From: Acetobacter conturbans
Lineage (GTDB): Bacteria > Pseudomonadota > Alphaproteobacteria > Acetobacterales > Acetobacteraceae
DNA length: 64,000 nucleotides
Direction: 5' to 3'
Assembly: GCF_011516755.1 (NCBI RefSeq)
Contig: NZ_WOSY01000006.1
Span: 1-64,000 of the forward strand
Part shown: piece after piece, positions 1-7,898 of the stretch
How the letters are laid out: every line of letters starts with the position of its first letter
Numbering within the stretch: position 1 is the first letter of the stretch
The notes under the pieces: model-generated
What the model saw: the letters and a program-made list of their open reading frames with translations, nothing else
Databases searched by the model: none
Told to the model about the DNA's origin: nothing
Program-made: the position numbers and the translations under genes

Positions 1-273
1 TTAACCCCGGACCAGATGGCCAACAGCAGCGCCGTCAGAATGGCGGCATAACGACAACCGGGTATAGCTTATCAAGCCCACAAAACTGTCCGAACGGACG
101 GGTCCACCTCTATCTTGTCTACAATTCAAGCTTATGCTCTTCCTCGCCCGCATCCAAGTCGCATAGACCAAGATACGACAGGCTGAAGGACCGACATTCA
201 GACCTTCAGCACGGGATACTCTGCAGTCGAACAGTCAAAACAAAAGCCCAAGCACCCATTCCAACTCTCTCAT
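1..273. other. Unassigned left-edge sequence
   Basis: No gene could be supported here. A leftward frame open from about position 73 to the edge would encode a short hydrophobic stretch, but it has no ATG or GTG start and follows two stop codons, so I do not call it. The sequence becomes AT-rich toward the flaF terminator. Confidence 0.4.
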
Positions 274-316
274 GAAAAATAAATTCTGTAGATAGAATAA
301 TCCAGATTATATCTAC
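274..316 (-). terminator. Intrinsic terminator after flaF
   Basis: An imperfect hairpin (GTAGATA at 288-294 pairing with TATCTAC at 310-316, with inner TAAT/ATTA pairing) lies 16 bases past the flaF stop. On the leftward strand it is followed by a T-rich run read from the A-rich bases 274-285. It probably ends the flbT-flagellin-glycosyltransferase-flaF unit. Confidence 0.6.
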
Positions 317-331
317 CTACACTTTGCTATC

Positions 332-721
332 TCAAGAAATAAGATGTGAATCGAAGTTTTCAGATTTTAAAAGATCAGGTTTTTTATTTTTCAAACCATC
401 TAGCATGTCCTGATTGATGCTTATCAGAGGTTTAAGAGGTAAGTCATGCAGCATGGCCCGAATGCTATAACGCGTAGCCCACACAGATAATTTGAAAAGA
501 TTTTGCCTTAAATTTTCTGGCATTCCGTTATTTTCTATGCCTGTTTCGCGTAGAATAGCTGACCAGAGTTTTTGATTCATATTGAGAGCATGGAGGCGCG
601 TTTTTTTGTTGTTCACACCTCTCAAAAGGACAATACTCTGTCCAAAAGCCATAATTTCAACTTGGCGAGAGTCCATAATGGCAGCCGTATTTTGGTTGTA
701 ACGCTTTATACCGTAATTCAT
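332..721 (-). CDS. flaF: Flagellar biosynthesis regulator FlaF
   Basis: FlaF is an alphaproteobacterial protein needed for flagellin production and secretion; in Caulobacter it acts with FlbT to balance flagellin translation against assembly. The 129-residue product carries the family pattern: an N-terminal region with YNQNTAAIMDSRQVE, then NMNQKLWSAI, a central MPENLRQNLFKLS helix, and a C-terminal LISINQDMLDGL segment. Its length fits the family. It starts only 3 bases after the glycosyltransferase stop, so translation is likely coupled, and it is the last gene of the flagellin unit. The gene is clearly AT-richer than flagellin or flbT. The assignment rests on sequence pattern and context together. 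Confidence 0.88.
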   Translation of the reverse strand: MNYGIKRYNQNTAAIMDSRQVEIMAFGQSIVLLRGVNNKKTRLHALNMNQKLWSAILRETGIENNGMPENLRQNLFKLSVWATRYSIRAMLHDLPLKPLISINQDMLDGLKNKKPDLLKSENFDSHLIS

Positions 722-724
722 TAT

Positions 725-2443
725 TTAAACCTCCATTGGTGAGGTAAGAAAACGAGACTGATGGGTTGTCACAAAGTCCGGTAGTGCAGAAGCTACTTCT
801 CGAATAGCATGGGTCAAACTACCTGGATATGAACGAAAAATACGCATGGTCGGATACCAAGGTGAATCGTTACGATTTTCCTGCCACCTCCAGCAACAGT
901 CGCTTCTGGTGATCATCCAGACTGGTTTTCCTATTGCACCAGCGAGATGGGCGCATGAGGTATCAACGCTGACGATCAGGTCCAGATGGGTCATGAGGCC
1001 TGCCGTATCTTCCATGTCAGTCACGTGATCCATGGGGTCATGCAAAAAAGGACCGCTCCAATTCAGAAGCTCTTGGCGATTATCTCCCAATTGGAGACTT
1101 ATAAAATCAATATTGTTATTTTCCAGAATTGGACGAAATCCTTCTAAAGTTGAAGATCGACTTTTGTAGAAAATTCCAAGATGTTTTCTGGTCGCTCCAG
1201 ACCACACGAATCCAACACGTAGGTGTTTTTTTGGTGGGAGGAACTGTCCCATGCGCTGTATGGTTTCTTCTCGTGGCCGCAAATAAGGAACTGAAGATGG
1301 AATATTGGTTCCTAATTGTTCCTCGAGAGCCACGGGGAGCGACAGATAGGGACACGAAACATCGTATTTGATGTGGGAAGTATCTAGCCCGATGACCGTT
1401 GCTTGCGGAACGATGGAGGAAGTTATGCGCTTGAGAGGGTCAGGAACGGAAAGAACAATATCTGCTCCACTTCTTTCTAAAAATGGAACGTACCGTAGAA
1501 ACTGGATGGTATCACCCAATCCCTGATCAGGCAGCAATAAAAGAGTTTTGCCGCGAATTGAACGTTCGCCTCGCCATGGACATTTTTCCGTTTGTGTACA
1601 AAATTCTTCTGTCACATATTCAGCGTAACGCCAGCCATCCCGGAATTGTCCTGCTTTAAGCAACGCCAACCCTAGATTAAACATTACAGGGCGGTTATTG
1701 GGCGTGAGAGACAATAATTCACGGAATGCCGCCGCCGCGTCGTTGGAGCGATTAAGGGCCACAAGCGCGAGGCCGTAAGAATTTAAGAGACCAATCTTGA
1801 GATTGGGTAAGGCAGATAATGCGGCTTCCGCGATCGCTGCGCTTGCCTCGAATGCTCCGACATTATTTAAAGCTATACAGAGTGTTTCGGAACAAATGAT
1901 ATTTTTTTTGTCTCGAAGAATGAGCTGCTGGTAAATTTGACAGCCTTCAAAAACTTCTCCTGATTTGATTAATTCCATGGCTAATAAAGCCATCATATCT
2001 TCATTTTCAGGATGATGTTTTCGATGCCATTTTAGCGCTGAGACTGTAACCTCAGGAGACTTTGTGCTAACCAGCGCCAAAGCGATTTTTAGAGAAATCT
2101 CTGTGTCAGAGGCATGTAAAGCGAAAAGCTCCAGCAATTGACTGAGGGCCTTGTTACGGTCCTGCCGAGCTTCAAGTTGGTAATGCAGAAAGGTGATACG
2201 CCATTCAACGTTGTCCGGATTTAGTTCTGCGGCGCGTTTCTGGCTGACGTAAGCCGCCTGGATTTCACCTTTTGCATATTGAGCAGCGGCCAGACAAAGC
2301 CATGCTTCAGGCCAAGTCGGATATTGCCGTATAGCCTCATTGGTTTTTTTTATTATTAAAGAGTAATTGTTGTTTTTTAATGCAAGGTTTAGTTCTTGCC
2401 CTAGTTTCTGTAATTTTTTAGATTTTTTGAAGTAATTATTCAT
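725..2443 (-). CDS. TPR-containing glycosyltransferase (flagellin-linked)
   Basis: This 572-residue protein has two parts. Residues about 1-270 are helical TPR repeats (for example the WPEAWLCLAAAQYAKGE and NRPVMFNLGLALLKAGQ units). Residues about 290-560 form a GT9/GT41-like glycosyltransferase domain with LLLLPDQGLGDTIQFLRYVP at the first Rossmann element and SVDTSCAHLAGAIGKPVW, which resembles the nucleotide-sugar site of heptosyltransferase-type enzymes. No signal peptide is visible, so it should be cytoplasmic. It sits between flagellin and flaF, and similar TPR-glycosyltransferases beside flagellins glycosylate flagellin; that substrate is an inference. It is AT-richer than flagellin and separated from it by a terminator, so its expression is probably much lower than flagellin's. 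Confidence 0.8.
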   Translation of the reverse strand: MNNYFKKSKKLQKLGQELNLALKNNNYSLIIKKTNEAIRQYPTWPEAWLCLAAAQYAKGEIQAAYVSQKRAAELNPDNVEWRITFLHYQLEARQDRNKALSQLLELFALHASDTEISLKIALALVSTKSPEVTVSALKWHRKHHPENEDMMALLAMELIKSGEVFEGCQIYQQLILRDKKNIICSETLCIALNNVGAFEASAAIAEAALSALPNLKIGLLNSYGLALVALNRSNDAAAAFRELLSLTPNNRPVMFNLGLALLKAGQFRDGWRYAEYVTEEFCTQTEKCPWRGERSIRGKTLLLLPDQGLGDTIQFLRYVPFLERSGADIVLSVPDPLKRITSSIVPQATVIGLDTSHIKYDVSCPYLSLPVALEEQLGTNIPSSVPYLRPREETIQRMGQFLPPKKHLRVGFVWSGATRKHLGIFYKSRSSTLEGFRPILENNNIDFISLQLGDNRQELLNWSGPFLHDPMDHVTDMEDTAGLMTHLDLIVSVDTSCAHLAGAIGKPVWMITRSDCCWRWQENRNDSPWYPTMRIFRSYPGSLTHAIREVASALPDFVTTHQSRFLTSPMEV

Positions 2444-2455
2444 TTGCCGTTCACA

Positions 2456-2490
2456 TAAATAAAAAGAGGAGGGTTTTACCCCTCCTCTTT
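2456..2490 (-). terminator. Intrinsic terminator after flagellin
   Basis: A perfect 11-bp stem (AAAGAGGAGGG at 2463-2473 with CCCTCCTCTTT at 2480-2490, 6-base loop) begins 5 bases past the flagellin stop. On the leftward strand it is followed by TTTTTATTT. It lies inside the unit, before the glycosyltransferase, so it probably leaves only read-through for the downstream genes. Confidence 0.85.
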
Positions 2491-2494
2491 ATTC

Positions 2495-3415
2495 TCAGCG
2501 GAAAAGGCTGAGAATATTCTGGGACGAAGACTTTGCCACGCTGAGCGAAGAAATCGCCAACGACTGTTTGGTCTGCAGTGAGGTCAGTTTAGCGCTTTCT
2601 TCCGCCATGTCGGCATCCGTAAGAGCACCAACACCCGACGTCAGGGAGTCAGACAGGTTGGACGAATAAGTCGTCATACCCGAAATCGTCTGCGATGCTG
2701 CCGCGAAGACATCCGACTTGGACGTCATCGACGTGATAGCTGACTGCACAGCCTGAATGGCTGACTGCAGGACCGTTGCTGTCGGGGTGGTAGACGAACT
2801 GAACAGAGCACTCAGATTTGAGGCGAGTGAGGAAACTGAACCGCCAAGAGTCGTGCTGCTTGTCAGGCCAAGGCTGTCCGTCAGTGCACCAGAGCTTGTA
2901 ACGGATGTGACGGTGTTGGCCGCACCCTGAAGACCTGTCACATACTGCATGGTGTTGGTCAGCGTTGAAGAGGACACACCCGTTGCAGATGCAACGTCAT
3001 TGGTGCCGTCCAGCAGATTCACACCGTTCACCGTGGCGTTACGTGCCATGGTATTGATCTGGTCCAGATAACCATCAACTTCTGACTGCACGGTTGATAC
3101 GGAGACGCCCGTATTACCAGTGGAGGTGACAGCGCTCTGAATCAGCTGCAGCGTGCTGATGATGCTCGACGTTGCGGAGGATGTCGTGGTGACAATCTGA
3201 GCCGCAAAGCTGAGGCCATCACTAACAGCAGACAGACCCGAGATGTTGCCGTTCATCGACGCAGCGATGGCATAAGCCGCCGGATTGTCGCTGGCGCTGG
3301 AAACTTTCTGGCCAGTTGAAACGACGTTTTCTGTGTTGTTCAGGGCATTCGTGGTCGCATTGAGGCTCTCAAGAGCGACCATTGCTGCGCTGTTGGTGTT
3401 GATCGAAAGTGACAT
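2495..3415 (-). CDS. Flagellin
   Basis: Structural subunit of the flagellar filament, exported by the flagellar type III apparatus. The 306-residue product has the conserved flagellin ends: an N-terminal D0/D1 coiled coil (MSLSINTNSAAMVALESLNA, then VVSTGQKVSSASDNPAAYAI) and a C-terminal D1/D0 helix with AEESAKLTSLQTKQSLAISS ending in ILSLFR. The middle is a short Ser/Thr/Ala-rich variable region, so it is a compact flagellin with many possible O-glycosylation sites. A GGAGAAAA ribosome site precedes the ATG. It lies between flbT and a TPR-glycosyltransferase, and its leader holds a small hairpin that could be an FlbT target. A strong terminator follows directly. Confidence 0.95.
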   Translation of the reverse strand: MSLSINTNSAAMVALESLNATTNALNNTENVVSTGQKVSSASDNPAAYAIAASMNGNISGLSAVSDGLSFAAQIVTTTSSATSSIISTLQLIQSAVTSTGNTGVSVSTVQSEVDGYLDQINTMARNATVNGVNLLDGTNDVASATGVSSSTLTNTMQYVTGLQGAANTVTSVTSSGALTDSLGLTSSTTLGGSVSSLASNLSALFSSSTTPTATVLQSAIQAVQSAITSMTSKSDVFAAASQTISGMTTYSSNLSDSLTSGVGALTDADMAEESAKLTSLQTKQSLAISSLSVAKSSSQNILSLFR

Positions 3416-3436
3416 CGGATTTTCTCCAGTAAGGTT

Positions 3437-3453
3437 ACTGCATTTTTTGCAGT
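3437..3453 (-). promoter_or_regulatory. Small hairpin in the flagellin leader
   Basis: ACTGCA (3437-3442) and TGCAGT (3448-3453) form a 6-bp stem with a 5-base T/A loop, about 20 bases upstream of the flagellin start. FlbT is known in Caulobacter to act on the flagellin mRNA leader; assigning that role to this hairpin is an inference. Confidence 0.4.
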
Positions 3454-3487
3454 GATCTCATAAAAGACTAAAAACACTAATGGAGAG

Positions 3488-3922
3488 TTAATGGTTCTCT
3501 GATTCGTTCAGACAATTGGATGATGGGCTGACATCCTGAAGCACCGCATCCTCATGGCGAATGATTCTCCGTGCGATTTTCAGTGCCTTGTAAAAATTAT
3601 TTTCAGCAGCGGCTTTCATGGCATCACTCAGCAGCACACGAGCCGTGGTCGAGGTCGTTTCCTGCATGAAAGTGGTAATGTGGTACGTCGCCTCGGCAAG
3701 GGCTGTGAGCTTTTCTTCCGGAGTGCCCACGTAGGCTGTCTGCAAAGCGTAATAGATAAGGCGTGCAGGGCTATTGGCTTCTTCAGGTGGCATGATCTGG
3801 CGACCAAACAGGAAATTCGCGCGATTGGTCAGCCTGATTTGAGCTGCGCTAAGAAAATGGATGCCTCCTCCGTTGAGAATCATCCGATCTCCAGCTTCAA
3901 GCCGAATTCCAAGTCCTGCCAT
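3488..3922 (-). CDS. flbT: Flagellar biosynthesis repressor FlbT
   Basis: FlbT is a small post-transcriptional regulator of flagellin; in Caulobacter it binds the flagellin mRNA leader and promotes its decay when no hook is assembled. The product (144 residues from the ATG at 3922) begins MAGLGIRLEAGDRMILNGGG, matching the family's N-terminal beta segment, and continues with ANFLFGRQIMPPEEANSPAR and a helical C-terminal half. A GTG at 3931 is also possible, but GGAGAG lies 8 bases before the ATG at 3922, which I prefer. It is the first gene of the leftward unit, 72 bases before flagellin. Confidence 0.9.
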   Translation of the reverse strand: MAGLGIRLEAGDRMILNGGGIHFLSAAQIRLTNRANFLFGRQIMPPEEANSPARLIYYALQTAYVGTPEEKLTALAEATYHITTFMQETTSTTARVLLSDAMKAAAENNFYKALKIARRIIRHEDAVLQDVSPSSNCLNESENH

Positions 3923-4119
3923 TTTGTGCACTCTCCATGCGTGTTTCGCTGTGGAGAAATTTGGCAGGAAAAGGTTTACATAAAGTTATATTGTCCCGTG
4001 AACGGCCGGGTAGTAACGGTTTCGAATAAAAGAATTCGGGCTTTGCCGACACATGGTTTGTGTAATCTTAGGCCCGCAAAGCTTGCGAAGGTCTATCTGA
4101 GTTAAAACGGAGAGTCTCG

Positions 4120-5046
4120 TCAGCCGACCGTTTGAACGGCTTGTCCTTGTTCTTCCCACTCGCCACACGCTTCTTTTAGCGCGGAAACAAATCGTCCAAC
4201 CAGTGGGGCAGGGCGTCCTTTCAGCAGGGCTATCGCCAGGGTGGCTTTAGGGGCGGGTTCTTTAATCGGATGAAAAGTCACACCTCCCGCATGAATCTGC
4301 GAAAGAGATTGAGGCACAACGGAAACCCCAAGACCCGCCGCGACCAGTGGGACTGTCGCTGCGATCTGTGGGGCCTGCTGACCCATGCGGGGCGTGAAGC
4401 CAGCATGCTGACATGCCGACAAAATGGCATCGTGAAATCCCGGACCAAGTTCACGGGGAAAAATAATCAGCGGTTCGTTGGCCAGCATTTCGAGATGGAT
4501 GGCTCCGTTGCCCTCATACACATGTCCACTCGGCAGAGCGGCTACCGTGGGTTCGTCAAGCAGCGGATAGACGGCGAGTTCCCGTTCATCCGTTACTGGC
4601 GGTCGGACAATCGCCACATCGACTCGCCGGTCATGTAATGCTGCCGACAGAGCGGGCGTGTTGCTCTCCTCAAAAGAAACAATCACTTCCGGCCACGCCT
4701 CCCGAAAGCGACGAATGGTCTGCGGAATGATTGGCAGCAGCGAGACCGCGCCAGCCAGACCCACTCTGAGATGACCCCTTTCGCCGCGAGCAAGTCCATG
4801 TGCAAGGGAAATGAAGTCTTCCTCCATGGCCAGCATGGCCTTTGCCTGCCCAAGAAGCGCAGCCCCGTTGTCTGTCAGTTCCACTCCCCGCGTCAGCCGA
4901 TGAAAGAGCGTCACGCCCATAAGGCGTTCGAACTGCTTGATCTGCTGGCTGAGCGGTGGCTGCTCCATGCCGAGACTCATGGCGGCCTTTGTGAAGCTGC
5001 CGTGTTCAGCCACGGCCACAAAATATCGAAGCTGCCTCAACTCCAT
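4120..5046 (-). CDS. LysR-family transcriptional regulator
   Basis: A 308-residue LysR-type regulator. Residues 1-60 hold the winged helix-turn-helix (MELRQLRYFVAVAEHGSFTK, then the recognition helix QPPLSQQIKQFERLMGV). Residues about 90-295 are the periplasmic-binding-protein-like effector domain (HLRVGLAGAVSLLPIIP, GLGVSVVPQSLSQI). The pattern is closest to the BenM/CatM-like branch, but the effector is unknown. LysR proteins usually control a divergent neighbour; here that is rpsD 391 bases away, an unlikely target, so it may regulate itself or a distant gene. It runs in the same direction as flbT, about 200 bases away. Confidence 0.88.
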   Translation of the reverse strand: MELRQLRYFVAVAEHGSFTKAAMSLGMEQPPLSQQIKQFERLMGVTLFHRLTRGVELTDNGAALLGQAKAMLAMEEDFISLAHGLARGERGHLRVGLAGAVSLLPIIPQTIRRFREAWPEVIVSFEESNTPALSAALHDRRVDVAIVRPPVTDERELAVYPLLDEPTVAALPSGHVYEGNGAIHLEMLANEPLIIFPRELGPGFHDAILSACQHAGFTPRMGQQAPQIAATVPLVAAGLGVSVVPQSLSQIHAGGVTFHPIKEPAPKATLAIALLKGRPAPLVGRFVSALKEACGEWEEQGQAVQTVG

Positions 5047-5223
5047 GGCGATGGGATCACTTTCTCAAATAGAGGAGGTATTCTGTTTCCGTATCCCCTG
5101 CATGCCGGGATAGCCAGAATTGAATGCCCGAGTGGCTTCTGGCCATTGATGCCGCAGGGTGCGGATGTCTGTATGAAGCGCTCGCGAATAAGGCTGAAAA
5201 CCCGAGTCAACTCCTACATTCCC

Positions 5224-5252
5224 TTGACAAGAAGGGGGGTATCGCTTAGGTG
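5224..5252 (+). promoter_or_regulatory. Probable rpsD promoter
   Basis: A consensus -35 box TTGACA (5224-5229) is followed 17 bases later by TAGGTG (5247-5252), a weak -10. It faces rpsD and lies about 185 bases before its start, leaving a long leader. The rest of the 391-base gap (5047-5437) holds the LysR promoter side, in which I see no clear boxes. Confidence 0.5.
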
Positions 5253-5283
5253 CCCGACCCATTGCCGGGAACGTGGACGGACC

Positions 5284-5318
5284 GGCTGGCTGTTGGGGTG
5301 CCTGCTCCCCCCAGCCAG
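5284..5318 (+). promoter_or_regulatory. Structured leader hairpin of rpsD
   Basis: CTGGCTG (5286-5292) pairs with CAGCCAG (5312-5318), extended inside by GGGG (5295-5298) with CCCC, giving a strong stem within the predicted rpsD leader. A smaller CCCG/CGGG hairpin lies just before it. S4 represses its own synthesis in other bacteria through leader RNA; that role here is an inference. Confidence 0.4.
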
Positions 5319-5437
5319 TGATACGGGACGCGCCCGCTTCGATCTGTTCGGGATCGGGGACTACCGGTGCCATAGGCGACCGGGGCTGTTAAAGCAGTCC
5401 TATTTGTCGCTGTTTTGATGAAGGTAAAGAGCGCACC

Positions 5438-6055
5438 ATGAGTAAGCGCCTTGAGAGCAAGTACAAGATTAATCGCCGTCTCGGCGTAAACCTGTGGGGC
5501 CGCGCCAAGTCGCCGGTCAACAAGCGGGAATATGGCCCCGGCCAGCACGGTCAGCGCCGCAAGAGCAAGCCTTCCGACTTCTCCGTCCAGCTGATGGCGA
5601 AGCAGAAGCTGAAGGGCTACTACGGCAACATCAGTGAGAAGCAGTTCCGCAAATATTACGAAGAGGCCGTGCGTCGTAAGGGCGATACCTCCGAGAACCT
5701 GATCGGTCTGCTCGAGCGTCGCCTCGATGCTGTTATCTATCGCCTGAAGTTCGCTGTCACACCGTTCGCGGCGCGTCAGTTCGTGAACCACGGCCATGTG
5801 ATGGTGAACGGCAAGAAGGTGAACATCCCGTCCTACCTCGTTCGCGAAGGTGACGTGATCGAAGTTCGCGAGAAGTCCAAGCAGCTTGCTGCCGTTCTGG
5901 ATGCCGCGCAGAGTGGCGAGCGCGATGTTCCGGAATACATGGAAGTGGATCACCGCCAGATGAAGGGCTCGTTTCTGCGCGCTCCGAAGCTGTCCGATGT
6001 GCCATATCCGGTGCAGATGGAACCGAACCTGGTGGTCGAGTTCTACTCTCGCTGA
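5438..6055 (+). CDS. rpsD: 30S ribosomal protein S4
   Basis: S4 is a primary 16S rRNA-binding protein that nucleates assembly of the 30S body and contributes to decoding accuracy. The 205-residue product begins [20 protein letters not shown] and contains the S4 RNA-binding domain near residues 94-155 ([37 protein letters not shown]). It ends NLVVEFYSR as usual. The gene stands alone rather than in a ribosomal operon, which is usual in alphaproteobacteria. It has a probable promoter, a structured leader and two downstream hairpins. Confidence 0.98.
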   Translation: MSKRLESKYKINRRLGVNLWGRAKSPVNKREYGPGQHGQRRKSKPSDFSVQLMAKQKLKGYYGNISEKQFRKYYEEAVRRKGDTSENLIGLLERRLDAVIYRLKFAVTPFAARQFVNHGHVMVNGKKVNIPSYLVREGDVIEVREKSKQLAAVLDAAQSGERDVPEYMEVDHRQMKGSFLRAPKLSDVPYPVQMEPNLVVEFYSR

Positions 6056-6064
6056 TTTCAGAAC

Positions 6065-6094
6065 AATCCGGCTCTTGCGGGCTGGATTCCTTTT
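6065..6094 (+). terminator. Intrinsic terminator after rpsD
   Basis: AATCCGGC (6065-6072) pairs with GCTGGATT (6081-6088), one G-T pair included, and is followed by CCTTTT. It starts 10 bases after the rpsD stop. Confidence 0.65.
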
Positions 6095-6099
6095 CAGGC

Positions 6100-6138
6100 G
6101 CCGGGCGGAGATCTTCTCTGCCCGGCGTTCCTGTTTTC
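6100..6138 (+). terminator. Second hairpin between rpsD and prfC
   Basis: GCCGGGC (6100-6106) and GCCCGGC (6120-6126) form a perfect 7-bp stem followed by GTTCCTGTTTTC. It is probably a back-up terminator for rpsD. Confidence 0.5.
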
Positions 6139-6171
6139 ATACCCAAGTAGCAAGTGCAGAGCCCGACAGCG

Positions 6172-7734
6172 ATGACAGAAAGCCATGACAGACCGGTGAA
6201 CCAGTCTTCTCTCGCTGATGCGATCAGTCGGCGCCGTACTTTCGCAATCATCTCCCACCCTGATGCTGGTAAGACGACACTTACCGAACGTATTCTCCGG
6301 GCCGGTGGCGCAATCCAGCTGGCCGGTAATGTGCGGGCAAAAGGGGAGAGGCGGCGGACACGCTCCGACTGGATGGGGATCGAGCGGGATCGCGGAATTT
6401 CCGTCGTGACCTCGGTGATGACCTTTGAATATGGCGGCTGCGTCTTCAATCTTCTCGACACCCCGGGCCATGAAGACTTCTCCGAGGATACCTACCGTAC
6501 ACTGACGGCGGTCGATTCTGCCGTGATGGTGATCGATGCGGCTAAAGGTATCGAAGACCGGACACGCAAGCTGTTCGAAATCTGCCGTCTCCGCGATATC
6601 CCCATTGTCACGTTCATCAACAAGATGGACCGGGAATCACGTGATCCGTTCGAAATTCTCGATGAAATTTCATCTTCCCTTGCGCTCGATACAACGCCGC
6701 TCACCTGGCCGATCGGTCGGGCTGCCACGTTTATCGGCACTTACGACATCCGGAACGATAAAACGCATACGCTGGTCCCGGTTGAGGAAACCGATCCCCG
6801 TATGATTCAGGTGCGTGAGGAACTGGAACTCGTCGACGCGGCGCTTCCGCCCTTCGAACGGGAAGCCTTCGACGAAGGCCATCTGACACCCGTGTTCTTC
6901 GGTAGTGCAATGAAGGAAATCGGGGTCACCGATCTTCTGGATGCCCTGGTGGCGTTTGGTCCGGCCCCGCGCGCCCAGAGTACCGAGACACGCGAAGTCA
7001 CGGCTGATGAGCCGCAGATGGCGGCGCTTGTGTTCAAGATTCAGGCCAACATGGATCCGAACCACCGGGACCGCATCGCTTTTGCCCGTGTGTGTTCCGG
7101 AAAGCTTTCTCGCGGCATGCGTCTGTTCAACACCCGCACCGGCAAGGGATTTGTATTGCATACACCGCAATTCTTTTTTGCCCGTGATCGACAGTTGGCC
7201 GAAGAGGCATACGCTGGTGATGTGGTGGGCATTCCCAACCACGGCACGCTCCGGATTGGTGACACCCTGACCGAAGGGGAGGCGATCCGCTTTACGGGCG
7301 TCCCTCACTTCGCCCCCGAAATCCTGCGGCGAGTCCGTCTTGATGACGCGATGAAGGCCAAGAAACTGCGGCAGGCTCTGCAGCAACTTGCCGAGGAAGG
7401 CGTCGTGCAGCTTTTCCGCCCGCAGGATGGCGCACAGCCGATTGTCGGCGTGGTCGGAACCCTTCAGCTCGATGTGCTGCAGGAGCGCCTCAAGGGAGAA
7501 TACGGGGTTGGGATCGGCTTTGATTCGACGCCGTTCTCGCTGGCACGTTGGGTGACAGGCGAACGCACGAAGATTGACACGTTCATGGCCTCAAATCGTT
7601 CCTCAATGGCGGACGATCTGGATGGCGATCCGGTCTTCCTCGCCAGCTCATCATTCATGATGAAGCGCACGGAAGAGATGAACCCTGATCTCGCCTTTCA
7701 TGACGTCAAACAGATAGGTCTGGCAGTCGGGTAA
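6172..7734 (+). CDS. prfC: Peptide chain release factor 3
   Basis: RF3 is a translational GTPase that removes RF1/RF2 from the ribosome after peptide release. From the ATG at 6172 the product is 520 residues, near the 529 of E. coli. Visible GTPase motifs are G1 SHPDAGKTTL (residues 28-37), the switch RGISV, G3 DTPGHEDF and G4 NKMD. The elongation-factor beta-barrel and RF3 C-terminal region follow. A GTG at 6154 would add six residues; neither start has a strong ribosome site. The protein ends FHDVKQIGLAVG, slightly short of the E. coli C-terminus. Confidence 0.96.
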   Translation: MTESHDRPVNQSSLADAISRRRTFAIISHPDAGKTTLTERILRAGGAIQLAGNVRAKGERRRTRSDWMGIERDRGISVVTSVMTFEYGGCVFNLLDTPGHEDFSEDTYRTLTAVDSAVMVIDAAKGIEDRTRKLFEICRLRDIPIVTFINKMDRESRDPFEILDEISSSLALDTTPLTWPIGRAATFIGTYDIRNDKTHTLVPVEETDPRMIQVREELELVDAALPPFEREAFDEGHLTPVFFGSAMKEIGVTDLLDALVAFGPAPRAQSTETREVTADEPQMAALVFKIQANMDPNHRDRIAFARVCSGKLSRGMRLFNTRTGKGFVLHTPQFFFARDRQLAEEAYAGDVVGIPNHGTLRIGDTLTEGEAIRFTGVPHFAPEILRRVRLDDAMKAKKLRQALQQLAEEGVVQLFRPQDGAQPIVGVVGTLQLDVLQERLKGEYGVGIGFDSTPFSLARWVTGERTKIDTFMASNRSSMADDLDGDPVFLASSSFMMKRTEEMNPDLAFHDVKQIGLAVG

Positions 7735-7794
7735 GGGAGGCTGCGGCCGGTCGATATGAAGGAAAAATTCGTGTATCGGGCCGGTGGAGAACGA

Positions 7795-7837
7795 GATCGT
7801 GTTCGGCTTATTGTTGTTCATTATATTGAACACGATC
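7795..7837. promoter_or_regulatory. Nested inverted repeats, candidate IclR operator
   Basis: A perfect 10-bp inverted repeat, GATCGTGTTC (7795-7804) and GAACACGATC (7828-7837), encloses a second arm GTTCA (7816-7820) that pairs with TGAAC (7827-7831). It lies about 60 bases before the IclR-family gene, as expected for an autoregulatory operator. It could instead act as a prfC terminator, but there is no T-run. Confidence 0.5.
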
Positions 7838-7898
7838 CCGTATCTCGGATATACCCGATTCTCGGAAGCGCCGTCAAGGACAGTCGTAGGTCGTCAGC

